Assembly (NCBI RefSeq): GCF_024679095.1
Contig: NC_066577.1
Location: 5,991,655-6,055,654, forward strand
Origin: Eriocheir sinensis
Taxonomy: Eukaryota; Arthropoda; Malacostraca; Decapoda; Varunidae
Length of the DNA: 64,000 nt
Direction: 5' to 3'
Positions 18,850 to 35,165 of the stretch are shown here, in pieces (position 1 is the stretch's first letter; each line of letters begins with the position of its first letter). The position numbers and the translations under genes are program-made. The notes beneath the pieces were generated by a model. It made no database searches and was not told where the DNA came from. It saw only the letters and a list, made by a program, of their open reading frames with translations.

Positions 18850-21800
18850 AAAATCGCTCCGTTTAACACACATTCAGGACTGTTTAATCTGTCTTTTCTT
18901 CGCTAAACAGTACAAACAATGAGCCACCTTGTCATGTATTAATTCGCCTATATCGATATTTAAACCCAATACAAAAGCTTACTTAATCGGGTTGCAAGAT
19001 AGCCTAATATATCCCTTCCGTAAATCGCAATGTTCAAGGCAATTCTCGACATCTAGAACTCCTTAGCCTGTCTTCCCTTCCTTAAACAAAAGAAATAGTA
19101 ATAATGAGTCACCTTGTCATGTATTAATTCGCCTATATCGATACTTAAACCCAATACAAAAGCTTACTTAATCGGGTTGCAGGATAGCCTAATATATCCC
19201 TTCCGTCAAATCTCTATGTTCTAGGTAATTCTCAGTATCTAGAACGCTTTACCCTGTCTTGTCTTCCCTAAACAAAAGAAACAGTAATAATAAACCACCT
19301 TGTCATGTATTAATTCGCCTATATCGATATTTAAACCCAATACAAAAGGTTACTTAATCGGGTTGCAAGATAGACTAATATATCCCTTCCGTAAATCTCA
19401 ATGTTCTAGGTAATTCTTGGCATCTAGAACGCTTTACCCTGTCTTGTCTTCCCTAAACAAAAGAAATAGTAATAATAAACTCCCTTGTCATGTATTAATT
19501 CGCCTATATCGATACTTAAACCCAATACAAGAGGTTACTTAATCGTGTTGCAAGATAGCCTAATATAACCCTTCCGTCAAATCTCAATGTTCTAGGTAAT
19601 TCTCAGCATCTAGAACGTTTTAACCTGTCTTGTCTTCCCTAAACAAAAGAAATAATAATAATAAATCCGACTATCATGTATTAATTCGCCTATATCGATA
19701 TTTAAACCCAATACAAGAGGTTACTTAATCGGGTTGCAAGATAGCCTAATATATCCCTTCCGTTAAATCTCAATGTTCTAGGTAATTCTCAGCACCTAGA
19801 ACGCTTTACCCTGTCTTGTCTTCCCTAAACAAAAGAAATAATAATAATAAACTCCCTTGTCATGTATTAATTCGCCTGTATCGATATTTAAACCCAATAC
19901 AAGAGGTTACTTAATCGTGTTGCAGGATAGCCTAATATATCCCTTCCGTCAAATCTCAATATTCTAGGTAATTCTCAGCATCTAGAACGTTTTACCCTGT
20001 CTTGTCTTCCTTAAACAAAAGAAATAATGATAATAAACCACCTTGTCATGTATTAATTCGCCTATATCGATATTTAAACCCAATACAAAAGCTTACTTAA
20101 TCGGGTTGCAAGATAGCCTAATATATCCCTTCCGTAAATCGCAATATTCTAGGTAATTCTCAGCATCTAGAACGTTTTACCCTGTCTTCCCTTCCTTAAA
20201 CAAAAGAAATAATGATAATGAATCCCCTTGTCATGTATTAATTCGCCTATATCAATACTTAAACCCAATACAAAAGCTTACTAAATCGGGTTGCAAGATA
20301 GCCTAATATATCCCTTCCGTCAAATCTCTATGTTCTATGTAATTCTCAGCATCTAGAACGCTTTGCCCTGTCTTGTCTTCCCTAAACATAAGAAATAATA
20401 ATAATAAACTCCCCTGTCATGTATTAATTCGCCTATATCGACACTTAAACCCAATACAAAAGGTTACTTAATCGGGTTGCAGGATAGCCTAATATATCCC
20501 TTCCGTCAAATCTCAATGTTCTAGGTAATTCTCAGCATCTAGAACGCTTTGCCCTGTCTTGTCTTCCCTAAACATAAGAAATAATAATAATAAACTCCCC
20601 TGTCATGTATTAATTCGCCTATATCGACACTTAAACCCAATACAAAAGGTTACTTAATCGGGTTGCAAGATAGCCTAATATATCCCTTCCGTCAAATCTC
20701 TATGTTCTAGGTAATTCTCAGCATCTAGAACGCTTTGCCCTGTCTTGTCTTCCCTAAACATAAGAAATAATAATAATAAACTCCCCTGTCATGTATTAAT
20801 TCGCCTATATCGATACTTAAACCCAATACAAAAGCTTACAGAATCGGGTTGCAAGATAGCCTAATATATCCCTTCCGTCAAATCGCAATGTTCTAGGTAA
20901 TTCTCGGCATCTATAACGTTTTGCCCTGTCTTGTCTTCCCTAAACAAAAGAAATAGTAATAATAAACTCCCTTGTCATGTATTAATTCGCCTATATCGAT
21001 ACTTAAACCCAATACAAGAGGTTACTATATCGGGTTGCAGGATAGCCTAATATATCCCTTCCGTCAAGTCTCAATGTTCTAGGTAATTCTCATCATCTAG
21101 AACGTTTTACCCTGTCTTCCCTTCCTTAAACAAAAGAAATAGTAATAATAAACCACCTTGTCATGTATTAATTCGCCTATATCGATACTTAAACCCAATA
21201 CAAGAGGTTACTTAATCGTGTTGCAGGATAGCCTAATATATCCCTTCCGTAAATCGCAATGTTCTAGGTAATTCTCGACATCTAGAACTCCTTAGCCTGT
21301 CTTGTCTTCCCTATACATAAGAAATAGTAATAATAAACTCCCTTGTCATGTATTAATTCGCCTATATCGATACTTAAACCCAATACAAAAGTTTACTTAA
21401 TCGGGTTGCAAGATAGCCTAATATATCCCTTCCGTCAAATCTCAATGTTCTAGGTAATTCTCAGCATCTAGAACGCTTTACCCTGTCTTGTCTTCCCTAA
21501 ACAAAAGAAATAGTAATAATAAACCACCTTGTCATGTATTAATTCGCCTATATCGATACTTAAACCCAATACAAAAAGTTACTTAATCGGGTTGCAAGAT
21601 AGCCTAATATATCCCTTCCGTCAAATCTCTAGGTAATTCTCAGCATCTAGAACGCTTTCCCCTGTCTTGTCTTCCCTAAACATAAGAAATAGTAATAATA
21701 AACCACCTTGTCATGTATTAATTCGCCTATATCGATATTTAAACCCAATACAAAAGGTTACTTAATCGGGTTGCAAGATAGCTTAATATATCCCTTCCGT

Positions 21801-21915
21801 CAAATCTCTATATTCTAGGTAATTCTCAGCATCTAGAACTCCTTAGCCTGTCTTCCCTTCCCTAAACAAAAGAAATAATAATAATAAATCCGACTATCAT
21901 GTATTAATTCGCCTT
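18850..21915. repeat. Satellite of about 186 bp, roughly 16 copies
   Basis: CATGTATTAATTCGCC recurs at 18933, 19118, 19304, 19489, 19675 and so on to 21898, a period of 185-186 bp. Each unit carries TATATCGATA, ACCCAATACAA, GGGTTGCAAGATAGCCTAAT, CTAGAACGCTTT and an AATAATAATAA stretch. Copies differ by point changes and by 1-4 bp. The unit is AT-rich and of nucleosome-like length, unlike the surrounding microsatellites. Confidence 0.97.
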
Positions 21916-22029
21916 AATCATTATACAAACACACCACATGGGTCAATGGGTCAGGGGTTAGGAGGCGGGAGGCGTCTGGTAACACTGCCGGGTACCGTAA
22001 CCGTTAGGCAGGTGACCTAGAATTTGTGA

Positions 22030-22031
22030 CA

Positions 22032-22092
<61 letters not shown>

Positions 22093-22121
22093 TTTTCTTT
22101 CATTATTATTCTTTCTTTCCT

Positions 22122-22204
<83 letters not shown>

Positions 22205-22290
22205 CCTCCCTCTCACAAGCTCTTACCTAAACCCTCCTCCTCCTCCTCCCCCCTCCTCCTCCTCCTCTTCCTCCTCCTCCTCCTCCAAGA
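22030..22290. repeat. (CT)n tracts and (CCT)n
   Basis: Two (CT)n runs (22034-22087 and 22126-22201) separated by a T-rich spacer, then CTC repeats (22234-22286). Confidence 0.95.
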
Positions 22291-22326
22291 CCTGTGTTAT
22301 TAACCGGCAAGGATGTGTGAAATGAG

Positions 22327-22412
22327 GGCGGTGGCGGAATGGCTGGTGGTCGAGCGGTCATGAAGTACACGGGTTCGAATCCCCCCCCATGACGGTGACA
22401 CTTTTCAACCAT
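22327..22412 (+). mobile_element. tRNA-derived SINE head
   Basis: GGCGGTGGCGGAATGGCTGG...GGTTCGAATCCCC followed by TTTTCAACCATCGG resembles the SINE head at 2401-2510 (B box, then TTTTTCAGTCACCG). The body is replaced by (GA)n. It does not fold as a standard tRNA. Confidence 0.6.
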
Positions 22413-22458
<46 letters not shown>

Positions 22459-22483
22459 AAATATAAAAGGAAAGAAAAAAATT

Positions 22484-22556
<73 letters not shown>

Positions 22557-22796
22557 TATTTTTTTCTTTTCTTATTCTTTTGTTTTTTTTCTGATTTTAT
22601 TTATTTATTTATTTTTCATTTATTTCTTACTTTTTCTTATGTATTTTTTTTTTTTTTTTTTTTTTTTTGCGTCAAGGGAAGAGGAAGTGTTGGGGAGGAG
22701 GAGGTACGCCGCGATCTCTCTCTCTCTCTCTCTCTCGCTCTCTCTTTCCTTCTTTTCTCTCCTCTTCCTTCCTCCACCTCTCTCTCTCTCTCTTTC

Positions 22797-22833
<37 letters not shown>

Positions 22834-22869
22834 TCCTTCCTTCACTTTTCTCTTTCTATCCTTCCTTCA

Positions 22870-22907
<38 letters not shown>

Positions 22908-22954
22908 TCTTTCCTTCACTCCTTTTCTCTCTTCTTTCCTTCCCTCCACTTCTT

Positions 22955-22987
<33 letters not shown>

Positions 22988-22990
22988 CGT
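22413..22990. repeat. (GA)n, T-rich spacer, (CT)n blocks
   Basis: (GA)n at 22415-22454 and 22483-22553, a T-run (22645-22668), then alternating (CT)n and CCTTCCTT blocks of about 65-90 bp (22710-22988). The (GA)n and (CT)n halves are inverse complements. Confidence 0.93.
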
Positions 22991-23149
22991 GGGTTGCCGG
23001 GTGACTAGTTATGGCCGGTCGACACATGGACATTACCACAACAGCTATTTAAATGTATAAACCACAAACACCTTCAAGTCCCGCATGTAGACACACCGCG
23101 GAGTCAAGGCCAAGGACATATAAGCAACCTATATTCTGTGCCATAAGAC

Positions 23150-23223
23150 CGAGACATAGGTGGTCGCTGTAATACATAGATTCCCCGGTCCGTGTTTCAT
23201 GTGGCGGGGCAGCGAGGAACAAA

Positions 23224-23296
<73 letters not shown>

Positions 23297-23335
23297 TACC
23301 CCAGCTGTAATACATAGATTGGCTGGTCCGTGTTT

Positions 23336-23382
<47 letters not shown>

Positions 23383-23446
23383 TACCCCAGCTGTAATACA
23401 TAGATTGGCCGGTCCGTGTTTCATGTGGCGGGGCAGCGAGGAACAA

Positions 23447-23514
<68 letters not shown>

Positions 23515-23535
23515 TACCCCAGTCATGCTATCCTG
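23150..23535. repeat. Three-copy repeat with variable (GA)n inside
   Basis: TGTAATACATAGATT...GGTCCGTGTTTCATG occurs at about 23168, 23305 and 23393, each followed by a (GA)n run of different length and AAAGCCTACCCCAG. The middle copy lacks the TGTGGCGGGGCAGCGAGGAA segment, which recurs a fourth time at about 23603. Confidence 0.88.
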
Positions 23536-23636
23536 GACTCTAGATTCTCTCTCTGAAGATGATCAAAAATGAGGAACGGGGTACGAGGGGAGAGTGTCAA
23601 CAATGGCGGGGCAGCGAGGAACAAACACGGAGACAG

Positions 23637-23674
23637 AACCTAACCTAACCTAACCTAACCTACCTTAACCTAAC
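23637..23674. repeat. Short interstitial (CCTAA)n telomere-type tract
   Basis: Five perfect CCTAA units and two variants (CCTACC, TTAACC). The reverse complement is TTAGG, the canonical telomere repeat of arthropods. Confidence 0.8.
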
Positions 23675-23827
23675 TCCCCTCCCAGTCCCCCAGTACCCCA
23701 GTAAGCACCCCCAGTAAGCCCCAGTACCCTTAGGAAGTCCCCAGTAACTATCAGCAACCACAACGACTACTAATATATTTTACGTTTTATTTTTTTTTAG
23801 CTCAAGGATCACGCGAAGCTATGGGGG

Positions 23828-23865
<38 letters not shown>

Positions 23866-23897
23866 TTATTTCTACATCTTAAGTATTGCAAAAAAAT

Positions 23898-23960
<63 letters not shown>

Positions 23961-24656
23961 ATACAAAGTCAAGGTCAACGAGAAACAAACAAATTAATTA
24001 ACAACAATTCCTAATGACTCCTAATAATCAACCCTTCACTTTCTCTTAATTACCTGCATTGAAGTCTTTAGTAAACAGACACAGACAGACAGACAGACAG
24101 ACAGACGGCCTTCATCTTGTTGTCTTCCTTTTCTGTTTTTCAAGTTGAAGTCAGTCACCCTCAAGACCTCGTGCGTGGAGGTTGTGTGCGCCGCTCTCTC
24201 TCTCTCACCCTGTTAATGACCGTTCTAGTGGGAGACGTACACACACACACACGTACACACGGTTACGTACATAGGTTCCACACGTACATACCCAAGATTT
24301 TACTTACACTTGGAAAATTGTGTATGTGTGTGCGTGTGTGTGTACTTTTAAATTGGTGTGTACGTAGATTGGTGCTTATGTGCGTTTGTGTACGTGAAGC
24401 CGTGTGCGTGTAGGTGTGTGTGTGTGCGTGTGTGCGTGTGAAAGAAAAGGGGCCCGTGGGAACTAGCACACACACACATACGAACGAACAAACGGAAGAG
24501 GTAAACAACAAACAAGAAGAAGAAGAGGAGGAGGAGGAAGAAGACAAGGAGGAGGAGGAAGAAGAGGAAGAGGAGGAGGAGGAAGAAGAGGAAGAAGAGG
24601 AGGAGGAGGAAAAAGAGGAAGAGGAGGAGGAGGAAGAAGAACAAACAATAACAAAA
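23675..24656. other. Upstream flank of the sulfotransferase gene with (CT)n, (GT)n and (GAA)n
   Basis: Short CCCAGTA repeats (23690-23750), (CT)n runs (23830-23862, 23903-23957), (CAGA)n (24081-24106), GT/GTAC-rich sequence (24235-24460) and a GAGGAA tract (24510-24640). The last stretch would be the 5' UTR of the gene if the start at 24657 is right. Confidence 0.6.
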
Positions 24657-27909
<3,253 letters not shown>

Positions 27910-28208
27910 GTAAGGGGTTGGAAAGGGGAGGAGGAGGAGGAGGAGGAGGAGGAGGGAAGAAAGAAGGAAGGAAGGAAGGAAGGGAGGAGGAGGACGAGGA
28001 GGAGGAGGGAAGGGAAAGGAGAGAGATGGAAGAGAGAGGAAGGAATGGAGATTGAAGGAAGGAAGGAAGGGAGGGAGGAGGAGAAGGGAAGGAAGGAAGG
28101 AAGAGAGGGAGGAGGAGGAGAAGGGAAAGAAAGGGAGAGAAGGGAAGGGAAGGGAGGGAAGAGAGAAGGAAGGAAGGAAGGGAGGGAGGGGAAGGAGAGG
28201 TATAACTT

Positions 28209-28266
<58 letters not shown>

Positions 28267-28430
28267 TTTTCTCTCTCTCCAAATCTTTCCTCCTTCCTTT
28301 CTTTCTCTCCGTTAATTCCTTCTCCTCCTTCCCTTCTCTCTCCAAATCTTTCCTCCATCCTTCCTTTCTCTTCCTCTTCTTTCACTCCTTCCTCCCTTTC
28401 TTTCCTCCTCCTCTTTTTTCAAACAACAAC
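27910..28430. repeat. GGAGG/GGAAGG, (CT)n, CTTCC tract after exon 3
   Basis: Purine-rich units (27925-28200), (CT)n (28211-28263) and a CTCC/TTCC tract with a segment repeated at about 28270 and 28340 (TCTCTCCAAATCTTTCCTCC). Confidence 0.92.
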
Positions 28431-28449
28431 AACAACAATAATAATAATA

Positions 28450-28725
28450 AAGCGTGTCGATGAGGTTTAGTTTAGTCAGCCTTAAAATTAACCCGTTTTC
28501 TATTCCTTTCCCTGTGTAGTAATCGTAGTAGGAGGAACACAAGTACACGTAATAGTAGTAACAGCTCCACTAGTTCGTCTCTCGCTCAGTGGTAGTCGTC
28601 GAAATATTAAAACCATTACACTGAGGAACAACAGTAACAACAGGAACAGCTATAGGCGATGCTTATCCATTCACGGTTATTCAGTCGTCGAAAAGCCGGA
28701 CTCGCTGAGGACAAACACGATTTTT
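28450..28725 (+). repeat. Core composite repeat element (copy at 28.5 kb)
   Basis: Starts with GATGAGGTTTAGTTTAGTCAGCC, then CCCGTTTTCTAT, short (TAG)-like sequence, GTCGTCGAAATATTAAAACC, and ends near CCGGACTCGCTGAGGACAAA. Related copies with the same order of blocks lie at about 51150, 52905, 55610, 58360 and 62330, and expanded versions at 36.3-49.7 kb. The family is unnamed to me; size and copy number are SINE-like, but I see no polymerase III boxes. Confidence 0.8.
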
Positions 28726-28739
28726 GGCCGGGTTTGTAT

Positions 28740-28900
28740 TCTCTCTCTCTCTCTTGTTCCCTCCTTTCCTTCCTTACTTTCTCTCCCTTCTCTCCTCTTC
28801 CATTCCCTACCTTTCCTCTTTCCCTTCCTCCTTTCTCTCCTTCCTTTCTCTCTCTCTTCCTACCTTCCTTTCCTTCCTTTTTTCCTTTTTTTAGTGTTTA
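28740..28900. repeat. Copy of the intron-2 pyrimidine segment
   Basis: CTTGTTCCCTCCTTTCCTTC through CTACCTTCCTTTCCTTCC matches 27212-27340 with small differences, so this DNA was copied out of or into the sulfotransferase intron. Confidence 0.75.
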
Positions 28901-28934
28901 CAGATATTTTTGAACCATCTATCGTCATTGATCA

Positions 28935-29335
28935 AAAGTTTTATATCTTCCCTGGGGTACTTTTGCGACCCTGGTGGTAGTGTGACCCTTCCTCTGCACC
29001 GTGAACCTAAAGAAACACATTTGACAAGGCTTTCGTAGGAGTTGTGGGCATTTCCAGGGGTAGTTTCGTGACCCTGGTGGTAGTGTGACCCTTCCTCTGC
29101 CGTGAACCTAAAGAAACACACTTATGACAAGGCTTTCGTAGGAGTTGTGGGCATTTCCAGGGGTAGTTTCGTGACCCTGGTGGTAGTGTGACCCTTCCTC
29201 TGTGCCGTGAACTTAAAGAAACACACATATGACAAGGCTTTCGTAGGAGTTGTGGGCATTTCCAGGGGTAGTTTCGTGACCCTGGTGGTAGTGTGACCCT
29301 TCCTCTGTGCCGTGAACCTAAAGAAACACACATTA
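28935..29335 (-). repeat. 105-bp exon-like repeat, four copies, minus strand
   Basis: Four head-to-tail copies (periods about 105-109 bp) of the unit that is described at 49850-50680. Read on the minus strand each starts after TTTCTTTAG with GTTCACGG(C/T)(A)CAGAGGAAGG and ends in CCTTGTCA(A/T)A. Confidence 0.92.
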
Positions 29336-29439
29336 AAACCAGACTGATCTCATTTTCGTCCTTTGCAAGTGACTTATGTGAAGGGTGGAGGCTTTTTTTT
29401 AATATATATCTATTTTTAAATCTTACATAGTGCAGAGAA

Positions 29440-29859
<420 letters not shown>

Positions 29860-29860
<1 letters not shown>

Positions 29861-30790
29861 TAGCAGTCGTGTAAATATTAAAACCAGTACAGTGAAGACC
29901 CACGGCACAAGGAGGAGCAGCCGTGGACGCTGTGTTTACATTCCCAGCCATTCACGCGTCCGAACTGCACGGCCAGCGAGGACAAACACGCGCGGAAAGA
30001 TTATACATGTGTCGTATTCAATCCATGTCCGGTTAAATTCTTCCTAAGGTTAATTATTTTTGGAAGCCTGAGGCTCATCTTCAGTCACATATGCGTGTCA
30101 TGCACATAATGGGTGCCCTGTGCATTAGCCAAATTTAAAGTTATTAAGTGTTACGCCTCGCCTCGTCTTCAAATCGATGAGGTTGGCACGTCTGACTAGT
30201 GAGCAGGCCTGTTGGCACCCCGCTGCGGGCCGCCTGAGTGCCCGTCTCTGGCACAGGCCCGTGCTGTACGGAGGGAGCATTCTACAAGGAAGGAAGGGTG
30301 TGGGTCTTCATACCAGCTGGAAAACTTCACTGAAAAAGACATAATTCTCTTGTAACGGGCTTGTCGGGGGGCGTTTAAAGGGTGTTGATTAAGACTTCAG
30401 TTGATAACGAACGGCACTTCCTTACCTGACGCCAGTGGTACCCTGCTTTAATAATTATAATAATGATAATAATAATGGTTTCATAATAAAACTGCATCAC
30501 AGTGATGGAAATACTAATGGTTATATAAATAAAAGCAATACTAGAGTAATGATAATAATCACACCTTGTATGTACACACACTAAACATTAAGGTATTCAT
30601 TCACCTAAGCCTTAAATCTATATAACCCAATATGAACCTACTCTTAGAAATTCTTAAAACTCCTACGAAAGCCTTGTCAAATATGTGTTTTTGGACGACG
30701 AAATGTCTTTTAATACTACCCTTATCTGGTGCTATACAGTGAACATACACACACACCATAACCGTCACCAACCCATTGCCACTAAGTTTA
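29860..30790. other. Second half of a core element and unassigned sequence
   Basis: GTAAATATTAAAACCAGTAC to CCAGCGAGGACAAA (29868-29990) is the 3' half of the core element. The following 800 bp (to 30790) is of ordinary complexity with (AAT)n at 30450-30480 and no recognisable gene. Bases 30658-30690 match the edge of the exon-like unit. Confidence 0.55.
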
Positions 30791-30794
30791 GGAG

Positions 30795-33700
30795 GGGAAG
30801 GAAGGAAGGAAGGAAGGAAGGAAGGAGAGGAAATGGAGGGGAAGGAAGGAAGGAAGGAAGGAGAGGGAATGGAAGGAAGGAAGGAATGAGAGGGAATGGA
30901 GGGGAAGGAAGGAAGGAAGGAATGAGAGGGAATGGAGGGGAAGGAAGAAGAGGGAATGGAGGGGAAGGAAGAAGAGGGAATGGAGGGGAAGGAAGGAATG
31001 AGAGGGAATGGAGGGGAAGGAAAGAAGGAAGGAAGGAGAGAGAATGGAGGGGAAGGAAGGAGAGGGAATGGAGGGGAAGGAACGAGAGGGAGTGGAGGGG
31101 AAGGAAGGAGAGGGAATGGAGGAAGGAAGGAAGGAATGAGAGGGAATGGAGGGGAAGGAAGGAAGGAAGGAAGGAGAGGGAATGGAGGGGAAGGAAGGAA
31201 GGAATGAGAGGGAATGGAGGGGAAGGAAGGAAGGAATGAGAGGGAATGGAGGGGAAGGAAGGAAGGAAGGAAGGAGAGGGAATGGAGGGGAAGGAAGAAG
31301 AGGGAATGGAGGGGAAGGAAGGAAGGAATGAGAGGGAATGGAGGGGAAGGAAGAAGAGGGAATGGAGGGGAAGGAAGGAAGGAATGAGAGGGAATGGAGG
31401 AAGGAAGGAAGGAAGAAGAGGGAATGGTGGGGTAGGAAGGAAGTAATGAGAGGGAATGGAGGGGAAGGAAGTAGAGGGAATGGAGGGGAAGGAAGGAAGG
31501 AAGGAGAGGGAATGGAGGGGAAGGAAGGAAGGAATGAGAGGGAATGGAGGGGAAGGAAGGAAGGAGAGGGAATGGAGGAAGGAAGGAAGGAAGGAGAGGG
31601 AATGGAGAAGGAAGGAAGGAATGAGAGGAATGGAGGGAAGGAAGGAAGGAAGGAAGGAGAGGAATGGAGGGGAAGGAAGAAGAGGGAATGAGGGAAGGAA
31701 GAAGGAATGAGAGGAATGGAGGGAAGGAAGAAGAGGAATGAGGGGAAGGAAGGAAGGAAGGAATGAGAGGAATGGAGGAAGGAAGGAAGGAAGGAGAGGG
31801 AATGGAGGGAAGGAAGGAAGGAATGAGAGGGAATGGAGGAAGGAAGGAAGGAATGAGAGGGAATGGAGGAAGGAAGAAGAGGAATGGAGGGAAGGAAGGA
31901 AGGAATGAGAGGAATGGAGGAAGGAAGAAGAGGAATGGAGGGAAGGAATGAGAGGAATGGAGGAAGGAAGGAAGGAATGAGAGGGAATGGAGGGGTAGGT
32001 AGAAGAGGGAATGGAGGGGAAGGAATGAGAGGGAATGGAGGGGAAGGAAGGAAGGAGAGGGAATGAGGGAAGGAAGGAGAGGAATGGAGGAAGGAAGGAA
32101 GGTAGGAGAGGAATGAGGGAAGGAAGGTAGGAGAGGAATGAGGGAAGGAAGGTAGGAGAGGAATTATGGAAGGAAGGTAGGAGAGGAATGAGGGAAGGAA
32201 GGTAGGAGAGGAATGAGGGAAGGAAGGTAGGAGAGGAATGAGGGAAGGAAGGTAGGAGAGGAATGAGGGAAGGAAGGTAGGAGAGGAATGAGGGAAGGAA
32301 GGTAGGAGAGGAATGAGGGAAGGAAGGTAGGAGAGGAATGAGGGAAGGAAGGAAGGAATGAGAGGAATGGAGGAAGGAAGAAGAGGGAATGGAGGGGAAG
32401 GAAGGAAGGAAGGAAGGAGAGGGAATGGAGGGGAAGGAAGAAGAGGGAATGGAGGGGAAGGAAGGAAGGAGAGGGAATGGAGGGGAAGGAAGGAGAGGGA
32501 ATGGAGGGGAAGGAAGAAGAGGGAATGGAGGAAGGAAGGAAGGAAGGAGAGGAATGGAGGGAAGGAAGAAGAGGAATGGAGGAAGGAAGGAAGGAATGAG
32601 AGGGAATGGAGGGGAAGGAAGAAGAGGGAATGGAGGGGAAGGAAGGAAGGAATGAGAGGGAATGGAGGGGAAGGAAGAAGAGGAATGGAGGGAAGGAATG
32701 AGAGGGAATGGAGGAAGGAAGGAAGGAATGAGAGGAATGGAGGGGAAGGAAGAAGAGGAATGGAGGGGAAGGAATGAGAGGGAATGGAGGGAAGGAAGGA
32801 AGGAGAGGGGAATGGAGGAAGGAAGAAGAGGGAATGGAGGAAGGAAGGAAGGAATGAGAGGGAATGGAGGGGAAGGAAGAAGAGGGAATGGAGGGGAAGG
32901 AAGGAATGAATGAGGGAATGGAGGGGAAGGAAGGAGAGGAATGGAGGAAGGAAGAAGAGGAATGGAGGGAAGGAAGGAAGGAATGAGAGGGAATGGAGGA
33001 AGGAAGAAGAGGAATGGAGGAAGGAAGGAAGGAAGGAGAGGGAATGGAGGAAGGAAGAAGAGGGAATGGAGGGAAGGAAGGAAGGAGAGGAATGGAGGGG
33101 AAGGAAGGAAGGAATGAGAGGGAATGGAGGGGAAGGAAGAAGAGGGAATGGAGGGGAAGGAAGGAAGGAAGGAAGGAGAGGGAATGGAGGGGAAGGAAGA
33201 AGAGGGAATGGAGGGGAAGGAAGGACGGAGAGTGAATGGAGGGGAAGGAAGGAGAGGAATGGAGGGGAAGGAAGAAGAGGGGAATGGAGGAAGGAAGGAA
33301 GGAAGGAGAGGAATGGAGGAAGGAAGAAGAGGAATGGAGGAAGGAAGGAAGGAATGAGAGGGAATGGAGGAAGGAAGAAGAGGGAATGGAGGAAGGAAGG
33401 AAGGAAGGAAGGAGAGGAATGGAGGGAAGGAAGAAGAGGAATGGAGGGAAGGAAGGAAGGAAGGAAGGAGAGGAATGGAGGGAAGGAAGAAGAGGGAATG
33501 GAGGGGAAGGAAGTAGAGGGAATGGAGGGGAAGGAAGGAAGGAATGAGAGGGAATGGAGGGGAAGGAAGAAGAGGGAATGGAGGGGAAGGAAGGAAGGAA
33601 GGAGAGGGAATGGAGGGGAAGGAAGGAGTGGAGGGGAAGGAAGGAGAGGGAATGGAGGGGAAGGAAGGAGAGGGAATGGAGGGGAAGGAAGAAGAGGGAA

Positions 33701-34515
33701 TGGAGGGGAAGGAAGGAAGGAAGGAGAGAGAATTGAGGGGAAGGAAGTAGAGGAATGAGGGGAAGGAAGGAAGGACGAGGGAATGGAGGGAAGGAAGAAG
33801 AGGAATGGAGGGAAGGTCGGAAGGAAGGAGAGGGAATGGAGGGGAAGGAAGAAGAGGAAATGGAGGGAAGGAAGAAGGAAGGAGAGTGACTGGATGGGAA
33901 GGAAGAAGAGGGAATGGAGGGGAAGGAAGGAAGGAATGAGAGGGAATGGAGGGGAAGGAAGAAGAGGGAATGGAGGGGAAGGAAGGAAGGAGAGGGAATG
34001 GAGGGGAAGGAGGGGACGGAAGAAGAGGGACTGGAGGGGAAGGAAGGAGAGGAATGGAGGAAGGAAGGGAATGAGAGGAATGAGGAAGAAGAGGGAATGG
34101 AGGAAGGAAGGAAGGAAGGAGAGGAATGGAGGGAAGGAAGAAGAGGGAATGGAGGGAAGGAAGGACGGAGAGGGAATGGAGGGGAAGGAAGGAGAGGGAA
34201 TGGAGGGAAGGAAGAAGAGGAATGGAGGAAGGAAGGAAGGAAGGAGAGGGGAATGAGGGGAAGGAAGAAGAGGAATGGAGGGAAGGAAGGAAGGAATGAG
34301 AGGGAATGGAGGAAGGAAGAAGAGGAATGGAGGAAGGAAGGAGAGGGAATGGAGGGGCAGGAGGGGAAGGAAGAAGAGGGAATGGAGGGGAAGGAAGGAA
34401 GGAGAGGGAATGGAGGGGAAGGAATGGAGGGGAAGGAATGAGAGGGAATGGAGGGGAAGGAAGAAGAGGGGAAGGAAGGAAGGAAGGAAGGAGAGGGAAT
34501 GGAGGGGAATGGAAG
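30795..34515. repeat. 3.7-kb polypurine minisatellite (GGAAGG/GAGGGAATGGAGGGG)
   Basis: Imperfect units of about 20-35 bp built from GGAAGGAAGG, AATGAGAGGGAATGG and AGGGGAAGG. Subfamilies are clustered: a GGTAGGAGAGGAATGAGG type fills 32095-32345 with a 25-bp period. Nearly all bases on the + strand are purine with isolated T. Many open frames result; none is a gene. Confidence 0.96.
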
Positions 34516-34529
34516 GAAGGCTTACAGGC

Positions 34530-35165
34530 TTAAAGAAGTAAATTTATTCAGCCTATCAAAACGAAGAATGCGAGGCGATCTAATAGAAGTGTTTGAAATG
34601 TTTGAAGGATTCAGTGATATTAATGCGGAAGATTACTTTACAATTGATCGATCAAATAGAACAAGAAGAAATCACAATTTGAAGATAAGTGGTAAAAGAT
34701 TCTCGTCGCACGAAGCCAAACACTTCTTCTTCAATTGAGTTGTTAATGTTTGGAACTCTCTACCTTGTGATGTCGTTGATAGTACAACAGTTACGGCCTT
34801 CAAGAATAGATTAGACAAGTGTTTTGAATCCAACCAGCAACTAAGATATTACTCATTGTCGTAATAACGTTAAGTTCTTTCGAATACTGGTGTCCTTGTC
34901 CGCTTTTATCGCCCGGTTAATGGTAGCAGTAATGGTAGTTCTTTCCTCTTTCTTACATAATTTCCATGCAGTTTTTCCATGCTGCATGGTTCTTTTTCCT
35001 TTCCTGCCAGCTTTGGCTGGAGGGATGGGGGGTGGGGAGGAGCCTTCGCCTTTGCTGTCCTTCATCTTCCACCTTTGATTAGATAGTTAGTGTAGCTTGT
35101 CACAAACAGCCTCGTAAGGACCAGCAGGTCTGCTGTTGTTTGTTCTTCCTTTGTGTTTCTTTGTG
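34530..35165 (+). mobile_element. 5'-truncated CR1-like LINE: ORF2 end and 3' UTR
   Basis: Frame 34540-34737 encodes the C-terminal part of LINE reverse transcriptase (LFSLSKRRMRGDLIEVFEMF, NLKISGKRFSSHEAKHFFFN). It is interrupted by TGA (34737-34739) where relatives have Arg, then continues VVNVWNSLPCDVV and TAFKNRLDKCF. The 3' UTR (34860-35165) matches the LINE 3' ends around exons 2-3 of the ACE2-like gene and ends in a TTCCTTTGTGTTTCTTTGTG tail. It is a dead copy inserted between two polypurine arrays. Confidence 0.85.

Noticed and set aside
30685..34541. Many overlapping Arg/Gly/Glu-rich open frames
   Set aside because: Polypurine arrays contain almost no stop codons in any + frame, so long frames are expected by composition.
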